DNA of 64,000 nucleotides from Schistosoma haematobium (taxonomy: Eukaryota > Platyhelminthes > Trematoda > Strigeidida > Schistosomatidae), in contig NC_067202.1 of NCBI RefSeq assembly GCF_000699445.3, positions 7,869,458-7,933,457 of the forward strand. Direction: 5' to 3'. Below, in pieces: positions 1-10,859 of this stretch. The stretch's first letter is position 1, and every line of letters begins with the position of its first letter. Made by a program: the position numbers and the translations under genes. The notes below the pieces were generated by a model. It had not been told where the DNA came from. It was given only the letters and a program-made list of their open reading frames with translations, and made no database searches.

Positions 1-1400
1 CAAGAAACATAGTTCCTGGGTTTGTTTCAGATGATTTCCAACCAGCAAACGTCAAAACACAGTGCACATGATGTTGATGCACTCTGACTACTTGTCATAC
101 TTTAACTCAATTGAGAGAATTAGATAATCATTTGAAGGATTAGGTGGCATGATATTGGCCATTATTAAGTAATAGTTTCGTGTAACTACTCAATAATGTT
201 CATATACAACATTATTGTGAATAGATATCAGAACTTTCCGACTTCTCAGTCAGCAAGTTAGCTTTAACTACAAAGTTGCCTTCCAGAAGTTGCGATTCCT
301 ATCGTTTTACATTGTTATTTAATTGAATTCAGTCTGTAATGTAAACTATTTTCAATCTTTATAGAAATTTGATCCTAACTGCTGAAAGATGGTGGAGAAA
401 TTCAAGATAGTGTCTGATTTATAAAACATTACAAGCAAAACAATAAATTTAATAAAATACACTGATGGTGAAGTTACTGGTGTAGTGTGTGCTACTGATG
501 TCAACAGATGTATGTAGTATGTATGACCGATAGAAAGTAGAATATCTGGCGGTGGAAGGTTGAAAAGATCGAAGCGAAGAGAATGATAACAGAAAGTGAT
601 TGGTATAGAAACGAAAGAACAATAACGTCTGACACAATTGATGGACATTTTGCAAATGAATTATTTACTGTATGGTTTTCAGATTTTACCAAGATATTCT
701 GTAATGTATAAAAATACATCTAGTTGTTCCCGTCTGTGGTCTCGTGTACTACACTTGTTCTACATTGTTTGTTAACGGTTTTTAAAAGTCACTAATAAAA
801 AGTACACCTAAGCGTTATTATAGAAAATCAAATGTACTTGACTGATCAATGTTTTCATTAAGAATTAATTTGTTTTAAAAATATTCAAGTAGTTTAATAC
901 ACATTGTCATACGTGTTTACCACTTACCGCTTTGAGAATAACTTTCGATGTCAATTAGTGATAAACATTTCTGACAACTGAATAAATCTACTTCTCATCA
1001 GATACTATATTATAATCACAGAAGTCGTCTTTATTATATAACAGATTGCTTTTAGTCAAATTCGTGAATACTTTACAGTTCTATAAAAACTCATGAAAAG
1101 TAGCTTTATCAAAGCATTCAGCATAAGATGAACATATATCAAAAAGGGCTGATCAAACTCCAGTCAAGATTGTCGACAAAGGGAACATTTAAATCCTTTC
1201 TAATAATGATATTGATGTTTCTTATCGTCCAGTTTAGTTTCCATTAGTTAATTGTTATACTTTTGCGAACAAACACAAATGTTGTACAGCTATTATAAAC
1301 AGTCTACTCTGAGTACTTCAATTAGTGTATGTACAACTAAGCATTTGTTCACATCAATAATTATTCTCAACTAATTAATAATCGTAACAACCCTGCTTTA
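1..1400. other. Intergenic DNA, nothing recognised
   Basis: AT-rich sequence with only short random open frames. I see no splice-consistent exon, SINE or LTR here. Confidence 0.5.
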
Positions 1401-1416
1401 TCATTTAAAAATTCGT

Positions 1417-1760
1417 TTGGATAACGAATATTCAGTAACTAGCATAACCATAAATGGTAAGGCGTTATCCAATTTTCATACAGTAATGGACTTAGGACCC
1501 AGGTATTCCTACAAATCGTCTTTCCTGAAACAAGTCACAAAACAAACCTCCAAGTACCAACGTCTTCTGAGTTACATAATTCGCAGCCTCTATAACAATG
1601 AGCCACGTATTTTAATGCACAAATTATGTGTTTGACCACTGACAGAATACTGAACGTTTATTCTTAGTAGTGTTCGCTTAATGGATAAATTAAGGTTGGA
1701 ATCCGTTCAAAGACTATTTATACTTTGAATCGACTGTAGCTTAGACTATGAATCTTGATG
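1417..1760 (+). pseudogene. Decayed CR1-like non-LTR reverse transcriptase fragment
   Basis: The translation has the layout of the C-terminal part of a CR1/Perere-type reverse transcriptase. A DLG-x-x-YS block is followed by a segment close to SYIIRSLYNNEPRILMHKL. After an in-frame stop the same frame continues with a PLTEY block and then KLRLESVQRLFIL. Known elements read this region as a continuous chain ending in a Leu-Glu-x-VQRLF motif. At least three stops interrupt it, so it is a dead 5'- and 3'-truncated copy. The clade is inferred from motif style and is less certain than the reverse transcriptase call. Confidence 0.6.
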
Positions 1761-2119
1761 TAGTAATCTTGGACTCTACCATTAATGGTAGAGGAGACTT
1801 AAATTTAGCCTGGTCTTTTTCTTCAAAATATCTAATAAAGCTATATGGCTATGTAGAGCTGAAGGTCTCATATGAGACTGGAAGTTCACCATTGGTATTA
1901 TGGATGGTTCAGCATTGCTTTGGCAAGTTTTACTGACTGTTCATGCACAAAATTACTTTGCTGGTTAACCGATTTCATTCATACTGGTGGTTGCTTTTCA
2001 GTGTTCTCAAGAGCCATTATCATTGGGACATTGTAAAGCATGTCGCCATTGATAACATAAATGAGTTTGATTGTTGTGTAAGCGGAATAGGTTAGCTTTG
2101 GTCTGTTCGTGCTGTGCAT

Positions 2120-2490
2120 AATTGATTCATGCGATCATGGATCGAAATAACTGTACATGTGACGTGAATGTGTATATGAATGGTGCGAATGGTCCACCAG
2201 GGTGCTTGGTACCTGTGTGGTTGCGCCACGGGATTGAGCTTTACTATTCAGATTGTAGCGTTAAAGCCTATACAGTGTCTGGTTCTCCTGTGAAGCGGGA
2301 TTGAACTGTACTGCTCGGGTTACAAAATTGAAACCTGGGTGGTGTCTGACTCTCCTGTTAAACGGGATTGATCTGCACTGTTTGGGTTGTCACGTGAAGG
2401 TCTGGATGGTGTCTGGTTCTCCTGAAGACCAATGTAAAATTACCCTGGCCCACAAGAGTGTACTATATAACTATCATTTACATTCAATGA
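2120..2490 (+). repeat. Dispersed repeat with internal 67-bp tandem units (three units)
   Basis: From about 2230 to 2430 a unit of about 67 bp recurs three times. Each unit has a GGGATTGA-type start, a CTGTACTG block, a GGGTT block and a GGTGTCTGG-TCTCCTG end. The same element lies inverted at about 23690-23905 with two units. The short open frames seen in it (2122-2304, 2301-2546) differ between copies and contain stops, so I do not call a gene. The family is not recognised. Confidence 0.7.
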
Positions 2491-2549
2491 AGCAATTCAA
2501 TATGCAGAAACTCTTAGTTATAACATCCGTAACTCTTTGCCATTAATTA

Positions 2550-3180
2550 AATAAATTCATTCTAGTGAATTTCTTGGACCGAAATAATATACCGAAATCT
2601 TTCCGTGAAACGAAATCGCTCCTATCCTTTATTCGCCACATCGATGCCTACTTCACTGAGAAGACAAATCTGCTTATACCTGCATGTATATCCCATTCCA
2701 CAAGTGAGATTATAGGAACTTTAACTGTTTAATCGTTTTTAACACGGACTCCATTGATTAAACTTCCTTCCATACAAATGATTTACACGAATACCGTTCC
2801 TAGAAAGTTTAGCCAATTTGAATTATATCTAGCCTGAACTGTATATCAACAAATAACTTGGCACAAGTTTTATTGCAAACGTGACTGACTGACGGACCTA
2901 TTATAGTAATTATTTCTTTAGTTGTTACGTCCTCTTCATTTCCGTTTTATTTTCTCTAGTTACAGATGATTATAATCAGTCCGTTATGGGACCGGAAATG
3001 ACCTTAATAATACCGTTCATACATCAAAAGGATATCAGCTCAAAAATAAATTAAAAGTTTCCGGTTGATGCCTTTTATTTCTTTAGTACACATGAAAAAT
3101 GTACTATCTAGATAATTTTTTGGAGCAGAACACTTTAAACAATCTAATATAGCATTTGTCCGCTATATTTTTATTAAGAT
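2550..3180. other. Intergenic DNA, nothing recognised
   Basis: No motif, repeat or coding signal that I can support. Confidence 0.4.
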
Positions 3181-3355
3181 CATGAAACGATTAATATTAG
3201 ACCACCATCGAAAACTTGGAAGCACTGGGTGATTCCCGTGTGAGAGGTTGTGGATGCACACTGTTGAAGAGTCCCACACTTGGACGAAACAGCCGTCCAG
3301 TGCTCTCAGGTTTGCAATGGTGGTTTAAAATTGATCGGTTCATGATATCAATTAA
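3181..3355. repeat. Degenerate hammerhead SINE, mixed orientation
   Basis: A short antisense tail fragment (about 3190-3230) is joined to a sense hammerhead-plus-tail segment. The hammerhead core reads TTGAAGA rather than CUGANGA, so it is probably inactive. The tail matches the family at 30439-30926. Confidence 0.7.
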
Positions 3356-3649
3356 ATATAATTCAACAATCGCCACAACCCTATACTGACGCTTAAGAGA
3401 ATATATTAGAAACTAAAATCAGTAATATCTTTTAATTAAATCAGTAGTGTCAATCATATTGTTTTGACTATGACAGTTGTAAAGTATAAATGAAAAATTT
3501 GGAACAAAATTGAAAATGACACGAAATCTAAGTACTATTAGTCTCTTATTATTAGTAGAATTAATGTACTTCAGTGATGTTTTATTTGGTGTTTAAGAAA
3601 CAACTGTATTTATTGATTTGAACAAATGCGTTTGTGGAATAAAATAATC

Positions 3650-4096
3650 TCAATGGTTAAGATCATGAGTCAGTTGAAGCTAGACCACCACGGAAATCTT
3701 GGAATTACTGGACGGCAGTTTCGTCCCGTTGTGGGACTCCTCAGCAGTGCGCATCGACGACCTCGCCACCTGCGAGTTTCGAACCCAGGACCTGCTGGTT
3801 TCACGCGCGAGCACTTAACCACTAGACAACTGGGCCGGCATCCAACGGTGTTAATGTCTAACTTCAACTAATCCACGAAAATGAGCGACACATCCACCAT
3901 TGTCTTCAGTGAGTTACTATCTCACAACAGACCTGGTTGAACTCCACTGGTCGTGGGTGCGCACTACTGAGGAGTCCCATACCAGGACGAAACGGCCGTC
4001 CAGTACTTCCAAGATTTTCATGGTGGTCTAGCTTCAACTGACTCATGATCTTAACAATTGAAATTATTATAATATCCACAAAACCCATCTGATATT
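3650..4096. repeat. Hammerhead SINE, fold-back insertion
   Basis: An antisense unit (tail, hammerhead, tRNA-like segment, head; about 3655-3948) is fused to a sense hammerhead and tail (3949-4095). The outer tail segments are inverted repeats of each other. The flanks carry an imperfect 12/13-bp duplication (3638-3649 and 4097-4109) differing by one A, so this is probably one insertion. Confidence 0.8.
3705..3750 (-). ncRNA. Minimal type I hammerhead ribozyme in SINE
   Basis: On the minus strand: stem I GCACTG, core CTGAGGA, stem II with GTCCC/GGGAC arms, then GAAA and a GTC cleavage triplet. The conserved core matches CUGANGA...GAAA. The 3' strand of stem I is partly mispaired (CAGTAA) and stem III is imperfect, so activity is doubtful. 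Confidence 0.65.
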
Positions 4097-4661
4097 AATA
4101 AAAATAATCGTTAACCGAATGCTAAAATGTTTGACCTGAATGTATCGTCGATTGATTAAAACTCATATTTAGTGGTTAAGCGTCTTAACAATAAAAAATC
4201 AGTTTCCAATCGATTTTGTAGGAAAAAAAGCATTTCAAAATAAGCGAACCGTAAGGTTCAAAATGCATGAGTTTTTCTTCGTTTAGAAGGTTTATTAGTT
4301 ACCGCCGAAATGCTAAACACAAATTACACTGAACTTACTTTGCTTTAGTAGTCACATTGAGGGTTAAAAATAACAGAACCATTTTTATCTTTGAAAACTT
4401 ATCAAAACCACTGCTTTTTGTAAGTTTATAACGTATTAGTGTAGCTCTATCTACATTAAGATTTCACTTCAAATGTGTCATGCATTACTTTATGATCACG
4501 TACATGTTGTATGATTGTCTGCATGATAACAAATATTAACTATAAACTAATATACTATACGTAATCATGTCATCATCTGTCGTCCGATTCACTAAAAATA
4601 ACTCTTCTAAACCCATATTCAGCGCAAACAGGCAAGTAAAAGCTATATTACTGAACAAATT

Positions 4662-5100
4662 AATAATAATTTAATAGCTGAATTCATGAGTCAATTGAAG
4701 ATAGACTACCATGAAAAACCTGGGAGTACTGGACGGCCGTTTCTTTCTATTTTGGGACTCCTCAGCAGTGCGCATCCATGATCCCGCCTCGCGAGATTCA
4801 AACCGAAGATTGATCAGTCTCACACACGAGCGTTTAACGTCTAGACCAGTAAGCCGGCATCCATTAGTGTTAATGTCTAACTTCAACTAATTTACGAAAT
4901 TAAGCGACATATCCACCATTGTCTTCAGTGATTTATTATCTCACAACAGACCCGGTTGTACTCCACTGATCACGGCTTCTCACTAGAACTTCAGAAAATA
5001 CCTCTTGGAGACCGTCACTAGTGAGCATATGATTATTATAATCAGATAGGGGTTTTGTGGATATTATAATAATTTAATAGTTGAATTCATGAGTCATCTA
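4662..5100 (-). repeat. Hammerhead SINE, one unit plus partial second unit in tandem
   Basis: In sense (minus) orientation this is a partial tail followed by a complete head, tRNA-like segment, hammerhead and tail. The tail motif GAATTCATGAGTCA recurs at 4680 and 5083, a period of 403 bp. Stem II of the hammerhead is broken (GTCC opposite GAAA), so the ribozyme is probably dead. Confidence 0.8.
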
Positions 5101-5964
5101 ATGATAGTTCAGTTGTACTTATAAGGATTTGAACTGATACTGACAGGAGGATACGAGCAGTGGTCTGGGTTAATTGAATAATCTACTTGCTTATCAAATG
5201 GACAATTATCTTTTGTCATTCTAACCTGTAAGTCATTTTCATCTTTCTATTCTTCTCTTACCTCCTGATTATTACATAACCTCATTTGTTATTTGCAATC
5301 TCTCGAGTCTTTTCTATCCTTCTATAAACACAAATATTTACCATACAAATATAAATACGAATATACGACTTGAATAGATAATTTCATCGAAAAGAAAATT
5401 TTCCTCGCTAAACTCTATTTAATTTTATTCAATCATACAATGGATTATTTTAATTCAGTTTAAACTACGGTAAAGATAACTAGAATGGATAAATTTCAGA
5501 AGAATACATACGTAAACTATTAGATCGTCGGTGTATTAAGAATGACAGAATACTTGTAGATATATTCTATCTGAAGTTTGTGCTGATGATGTCGTTCAGA
5601 AGGGCGATGAAAGCTCCACGACTAAACCATCCAACTCAGAGAACAAAACTCCATCAAAAAAAGTATATTGATAGTATTTATCACAGATAATACACAAACA
5701 GGAAAAGCAAATATGTGCTAATAAGAATACTTGGTAAGTAAGTGAGAATACTTATATATATATATAACCAAATGAATGTCTGAATTACAGTAAGAGTTTT
5801 TCCTTCCCTGAACAAAACACACACAAACAAAACTATTGATATCTATTCTGTATGTATGTTTGTTTGTTTTTTGTTGCAAAATGCATCAATATCCTAAATA
5901 TCGTTTTCGTTCATTTATTCTCATCAATTCCATAGTGACTGACATTTTAACCTACCAGAATTCC

Positions 5965-6325
5965 GAGAATTCTGGTGAGAAGCCGTGACCAGTGGAGCTA
6001 ATCCGTGTCGGGTAAAAACGGGTGTCTACCTCAGTACAATAGAAGATGGTCGCGCAACTTCATGGATTGTTTGACGTTAGACACTAACACCATTGGACGC
6101 TGGTTCTGTGGTCCAGTAGGTTAAGTGTTCGTGCACGAGACTGAAGGCCCTGGGTTCAAATCCCACGAGTGGGATCTTGGATGCGTACTGCTGAGGAGTC
6201 TCACAATAGGACGAAATGGCCGTCCAGTACTTCCAGGTCTTCAGTGGTGATCCAACATCAATCGGTTCATGATCTCAATCAAAAACTTATCAATCTCCAC
6301 AACCCCTAAACTGATAATTTTGTTT
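5965..6325 (+). repeat. Hammerhead SINE, near full-length, sense
   Basis: Head (GTGAGAAGCCGTGACCAGTG), a tRNA-like segment with box B GGTTCAAATCC, the hammerhead and a tail ending in ACCCCTAAACTGATA. The tail variant (ATCAATCGGTTCATGATCTC) marks a subfamily also seen at 20570, 27110 and 31960. Confidence 0.85.
6185..6230 (+). ncRNA. Hammerhead ribozyme, apparently intact
   Basis: Stem I GTACTG pairs with CAGTAC, keeping 6 bp through compensating changes relative to the GCACTG version. The core is CTGAGGA, stem II is GTCT/GGAC with a G-U pair, then GAAA, a very short stem III and a GTC triplet. Cleavage is predicted after 6224. Confidence 0.8.
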
Positions 6326-6859
6326 TCATTATTTGTCCTTAAAAATCGATTACATTATTTCTTTGTCATTTACAAAAGGTACTATTTGAATGTCAACAAC
6401 AACAACAACAAAATATGAAGTCTGTGTATAAAAGGTATTTCTGGATGAAGGAAAGTTATTACTAAAATTATTTATATATAATATGTCAGAATATCAAACT
6501 TTCATTCATTTTTTTCCTTTCAGAATGATCCATTTGTTTTGACTTAATAATTCATTACTAATTGTCATTCATATATACATATATATGAATGAAGTGAATT
6601 CAAATCGGTAGAATGGCCTAATAAAATAATGATATACTTCATTTGTGATGTATATAATAAATGAATTCAATCAAATCATTGAGTAAGTAATCAATCATCC
6701 GTAGGATACAGTCTTTGTGAATAATAATAGTAATAAACATTGTATGATTAAAGGTGGTTGTTAAAAGAGCCTAGATTTAAGGTATGTGTATTTTGGAACC
6801 TATCAAAAAAAGAAAGATTATTAGAAACTTTCTACATAAGTCATATTCTTTTTTGGAAT

Positions 6860-7307
6860 AGAAATATACGTCTAGATGGCAGTTGGAGGTAGTCAACAGG
6901 AAACCCTGGACCCGGGTTTCGTGCTACTTGGCACACGTCAGCAAGGTGTACCTATAATCTTGAGGGAACCGGTGCTCCCTGGCGCATTCGATCTCGTGTC
7001 ACCCAGCTTCACAGTCAGAGACGTTACCACTGAGCTATCCGAGCCGTGACTAACCTCCTGTAGGACTGAGATGTAATCACAATTGATTGATCACTGGGTG
7101 GTGATCAATGTCATGCTTGTCTAGTCCTTATTAGCGCAGATCGAATGCCATCTAAATCTCAATACATAGTGCTCGCAGTGTCGAGTCACCTAGACTGGTG
7201 GCCACATTGCAACATGATCGATAACATTCGATCTGCACTAATAAGGACTAGACAAGCATGACATTGATCACCACCCAGTGATCAATCAATTGTGAGAAAT
7301 ATACGTC
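6860..7307. repeat. Third hammerhead SINE family, fold-back insertion with 13-bp target-site duplication
   Basis: AGAAATATACGTC occurs at 6860-6872 and 7295-7307 and brackets the element. The left part is antisense: hammerhead, then a tRNA-like segment with a TAGCTCAGTGGTA box A. The right part holds two arms of about 70 bp (7079-7148 and 7227-7296) that are near-perfect inverted repeats around a loop of about 78 bp. Confidence 0.85.
6902..6946 (-). ncRNA. Hammerhead-like ribozyme, third family
   Basis: Minus strand: stem I ACCTTG/CAGGGT (6 bp with one wobble), stem II GTGC/GCAC, GAAA, a CCC/GGG stem III and a GTC triplet. The core reads CTGACGT, so the last core base is T where the consensus has A. 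Everything else fits a type I hammerhead. Confidence 0.65.
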
Positions 7308-8049
7308 ATTCATTACTGTTGTAAGATGTGTTACTAAGGTGAAGACTGAATTCTTATATGGTACTGACTATTAATAACTATAAATACAAAGGATCTAGCT
7401 TTCAATTCTATAGACTAAGCATAATGCACTATGATATTGACTTAGTCTACAGTAAGACTTAAATAATATCATATTGACCTATAGGTGTAACTTTGCGTTA
7501 TGATTCAATATATCTTCATTTACAAGCTTCTAGACCTTTGCAATGTTCTATTTACTAGTTACCTCATTGTTGTAGACTAACAGTTACATAACTCGATTAA
7601 TCTATTATAAATAATAGTTGAGGGGATTTAATTTTACGGTAACTGAAAACTGTGTTCACATATCAATTTATTAATTAACCGATGACAAATGGTGATCTGA
7701 TGAATTGATGCAGTTTTATTCACTCATAACGCTAATCTATAGTTAATTAGGATGAAATAGTGTGATACATCAATGTTACACAGGTTTAACTGCCTATATT
7801 ATCTGTGATAGAAGCAATTTGGATATATATTGAAAGAAATAATGTGCTACAGTGAGTACTTTCGTTCGTTTTTTCACCAAGTACATACAAATTAAATAAA
7901 CTGTGATTAATTTAAAATGAATAAACATGTCTGAGAATCTCAGAGTTGGATGTGGGAATCGCGTCTCCCTATTCATGATATATTTATGAAGGGCAGTTAA
8001 GAATCTTTTCAAAACAATGAAATAACAGTAAGCTTGTTTTATTCATTTC
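7308..8049. other. Intergenic DNA, nothing recognised
   Basis: AT-rich, no supported feature. Confidence 0.4.
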
Positions 8050-8061
8050 CTATCTACCTGA

Positions 8062-8582
8062 GCCCCCAAATGCCATGGTACGGCCGAGGGTGAGGAGAGC
8101 CAGCGCTCTGTCTCTAAATGCTTTCACATGGCCACGCGTATGCAGACACTACCAGGGAAGTTCTACCCACTGCCTTCTCGTGGCATTACTGTGTTTACGA
8201 AATTCAGAGGACGAAAAGCGAATTTCCGGCGCTTTAACCGGGTTGGTGAACATAGAGAGTTCGACTAGAGGAGTTGGGAAATCCTGATTCCAAACCAGTG
8301 GTGCATAAGGGCTCCAGTATCCTGAAGGAACAAATAGCGTATGAACCAATCGTTGGTCACGGCTACCATGGGATTGTATCTCCTGACGTTGCCCCACTGC
8401 CTTGTGGATTAGACCTTTAGGTTAAACGCTCAGGATGTGGCTCCTCAAGAAAACCACGTTCTTCGTTCTGGGAACCAGGGCAGTATCACAGCCCGCACAC
8501 AAATCAGTTGATTTGTGTGGTGCATATGTATTCGGAGCCCCTTTGTACCAATATTTATGTATTCAAATAAATAAATAAACAT
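8062..8582 (+). mobile_element. 521-bp retroposon (R500 family) with 12-bp target-site duplication
   Basis: CTATCTACCTGA occurs at 8050-8061 and 8583-8594, exactly bracketing the element, which ends in an AATAAATAAATAAA-type tail. Target-site duplication plus an A-rich tail indicates target-primed retroposition. Related copies lie at 40945-41460 (+), 50050-50570 (-) and 50740-50960 (-). The open frames on both strands (8075-8287, 8149-8397) are not shared intact between copies. I do not recognise the family. Confidence 0.8.
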
Positions 8583-8599
8583 CTATCTACCTGATTGGT

Positions 8600-9470
8600 T
8601 GACGTTTTCACAGACGTGAGAGATATTTTAATTTTAAGTTTTTTTTCACCTACTTTGATTAAAGTAACTAGATAGTGCTATACCCTCTCACAAAAACTGG
8701 GGATTAAAGTTGAACTTAGAGATCCGTACCTTATGAGTGATATACAATAATCAGTGGTCGTACAATAATAGATTTTGCCAAGCCACACAAGTTACACTAC
8801 TCTAGCAGAAAAAATTAGATTCAAGTGTGGGCAAATGGACTATTTATGTAGTCAATATCACTTTGAGTATTTGTTTCTCTGAGTCGCTCCTACTATTTAC
8901 AAGTACATATGAGTTGCAAATACTTTATTTAAATATTTTGCAGTACAGCTTTCTAGGTCATAGTTGTCTTCACTATCTGCATATTTAGTATGGTCAAATA
9001 TTATAAATGTGTACAATAGGCGAACTGAACTTGACAAATCATTACATTCTGCTGAAAATCATTTCAATGATCAGGAAAGTTAAATTAAATGTTCATGTTG
9101 TGATAACACATTCAAGATATAAACAGTGCTTACTTTAAAAACCAGTCAATCACTATTGCGTAATAGTGATGGGAAAATACTGTGAATAAATCATATTTGT
9201 CGATGAATGAAAAACAGGTCATTAATATTAGCCTAAAAACTTCATTAATCATGGATCTATGATCAGAAATAATAGTTTAGCTTTCACCAATTCATTCAAG
9301 TGTTCATTACTAATGAGTCCTGTAATTGGATCAAAACGCCTGTTCAAGAAAATTCAATGGCCAGTCGGTGAAGAAATCCAATATTATAGTATCTCGTGGA
9401 TTTAACTGTTAAAATAATACAATTTCCACAAATCCTCATACTGATAATAATATGCTCGCTAGTGACTAGC
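8600..9470. other. Intergenic DNA, nothing recognised
   Basis: No supported feature. Confidence 0.4.
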
Positions 9471-9474
9471 ATCA

Positions 9475-9805
9475 GGATGAACTTTCTGGAGTTCTAGTGA
9501 GAAGCCGTGACCAGTGGAGTCCGATCCGTGTCGGGTGTGAGATAGGTACTCACCTCAAACAGTGGATGAGGGGTTGTTCAAGATAACAGGTCGATTGAAG
9601 TTAGAAATTAAGACCGTTTGATGACAGTCCAGTGATTTGGAGGTTAAGCCTTCACGCGTGAGACTGGTGGTCCTGAGTCCGAAATGTGCGTGTGGAATTT
9701 GGGGTGCGCACTGGTGAAGAGTCCCATGCAGGAACGAAATCACCATCCCGTACTTCCAGGTTTTCCATGGTGGCCTAGCTTAGATCGAATTGTGAACTCA
9801 ACCTA
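9475..9805 (+). repeat. Degenerate hammerhead SINE, sense
   Basis: Head, tRNA-like segment and tail are recognisable. The hammerhead core is GTGAAGA-like with a damaged stem II, so it is probably inactive. Confidence 0.7.
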
Positions 9806-10029
9806 TAGTATCTTTTTTCAATTTGTATCGAATTATATTAACTTATAAAATACCGTACTTCATGTACTGACGTTAAACCATCCTGCCATCAACCGAGTCT
9901 GTTACTGACAAGTACGCTTTTAGTCGATGCACCCAGACCAACTATTTGTATTAGAGAATTGAAGCTGGCAAAGAAGCTTTTATTGCATAACCGAAAAGAA
10001 GATATAAGCATAATTATCAGTATACGGTG

Positions 10030-10112
10030 AAGAAGAATGTTGAGTTTTTATCAGAATCATGAACCAATCGATGGCAGATCACTATTGAAAACCTGGAAGC
10101 ACTGGATGGCTA
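10030..10112 (-). repeat. Hammerhead SINE tail fragment
   Basis: Antisense tail of the subfamily with a GGTTCATGATCTC-like motif, ending near the hammerhead region. Confidence 0.6.
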
Positions 10113-10604
10113 TGTTATTTGTTTGTAGTAATAGAGATAATCGAAAGTAGTTTCGTGGAAATGATAGTTTATTATTTAAATAGGTATTTCATTAGTAATT
10201 TTGTATTTTACATTCATTATGATGCAATTTGAACATTCCTATGAATGATACCTCATCCACAATCATATATATAAAATTTATTTAAATAGAAATACAAAAG
10301 AATTTACGTACAATGAAGCCTGAATAATTTTATCCGATAGAATATTATGTCTGTCACAAGTATGACTACTGGTTGCTCAACTTCCTTGTTCCCGCTACTG
10401 TGACTCCAAATCCAATCATGCGTAATAGAAACCAAGATCTGGTGATAATGATTTATTTAACTCCCAAAATAAATGAAAATGATAAATACATACAATACTG
10501 TTTATGTGATTTTGTACATTTAGATTAATAATCAGATTTTTATTACTTCATTTAGTAATATTTAACATCGAACAGTTGGTAATTTGGCTCCAGTATGGAA
10601 CTTA

Positions 10605-10850
10605 TCAGAAGTGAGCACTCACAATTCCACACGCACATTTCCAACTCAAGATCCTCAGTCTCAAGCGTGAAGATTTAATCTATAAACCACTGATCTGACA
10701 TTCAACAGTGTTAATGTCTAACTTTAATCGACTTATGATCTTGAGTAATTCTTTATCCATTGCCTGAGGTGAATACTTGCCTCACATCCGATACAGATTA
10801 CACTCCATAAGTGAGAACAAAGGTTCTGGGTTCGAGTGAATTAATAATTT
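10605..10850 (-). repeat. Degenerate hammerhead SINE, head and tRNA-like part
   Basis: Antisense head and tRNA-like segment. It keeps the conserved TTAATGTCTAACTTTAATCG stretch between head and tRNA-like part. The ribozyme is absent. Confidence 0.6.
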
Positions 10851-10859
10851 ACCAAGTGA

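Noticed and set aside
8075..8397. Two overlapping open frames on opposite strands
   Set aside because: They fall within the R500 retroposon at 8062-8582; the homologous copies carry stops.
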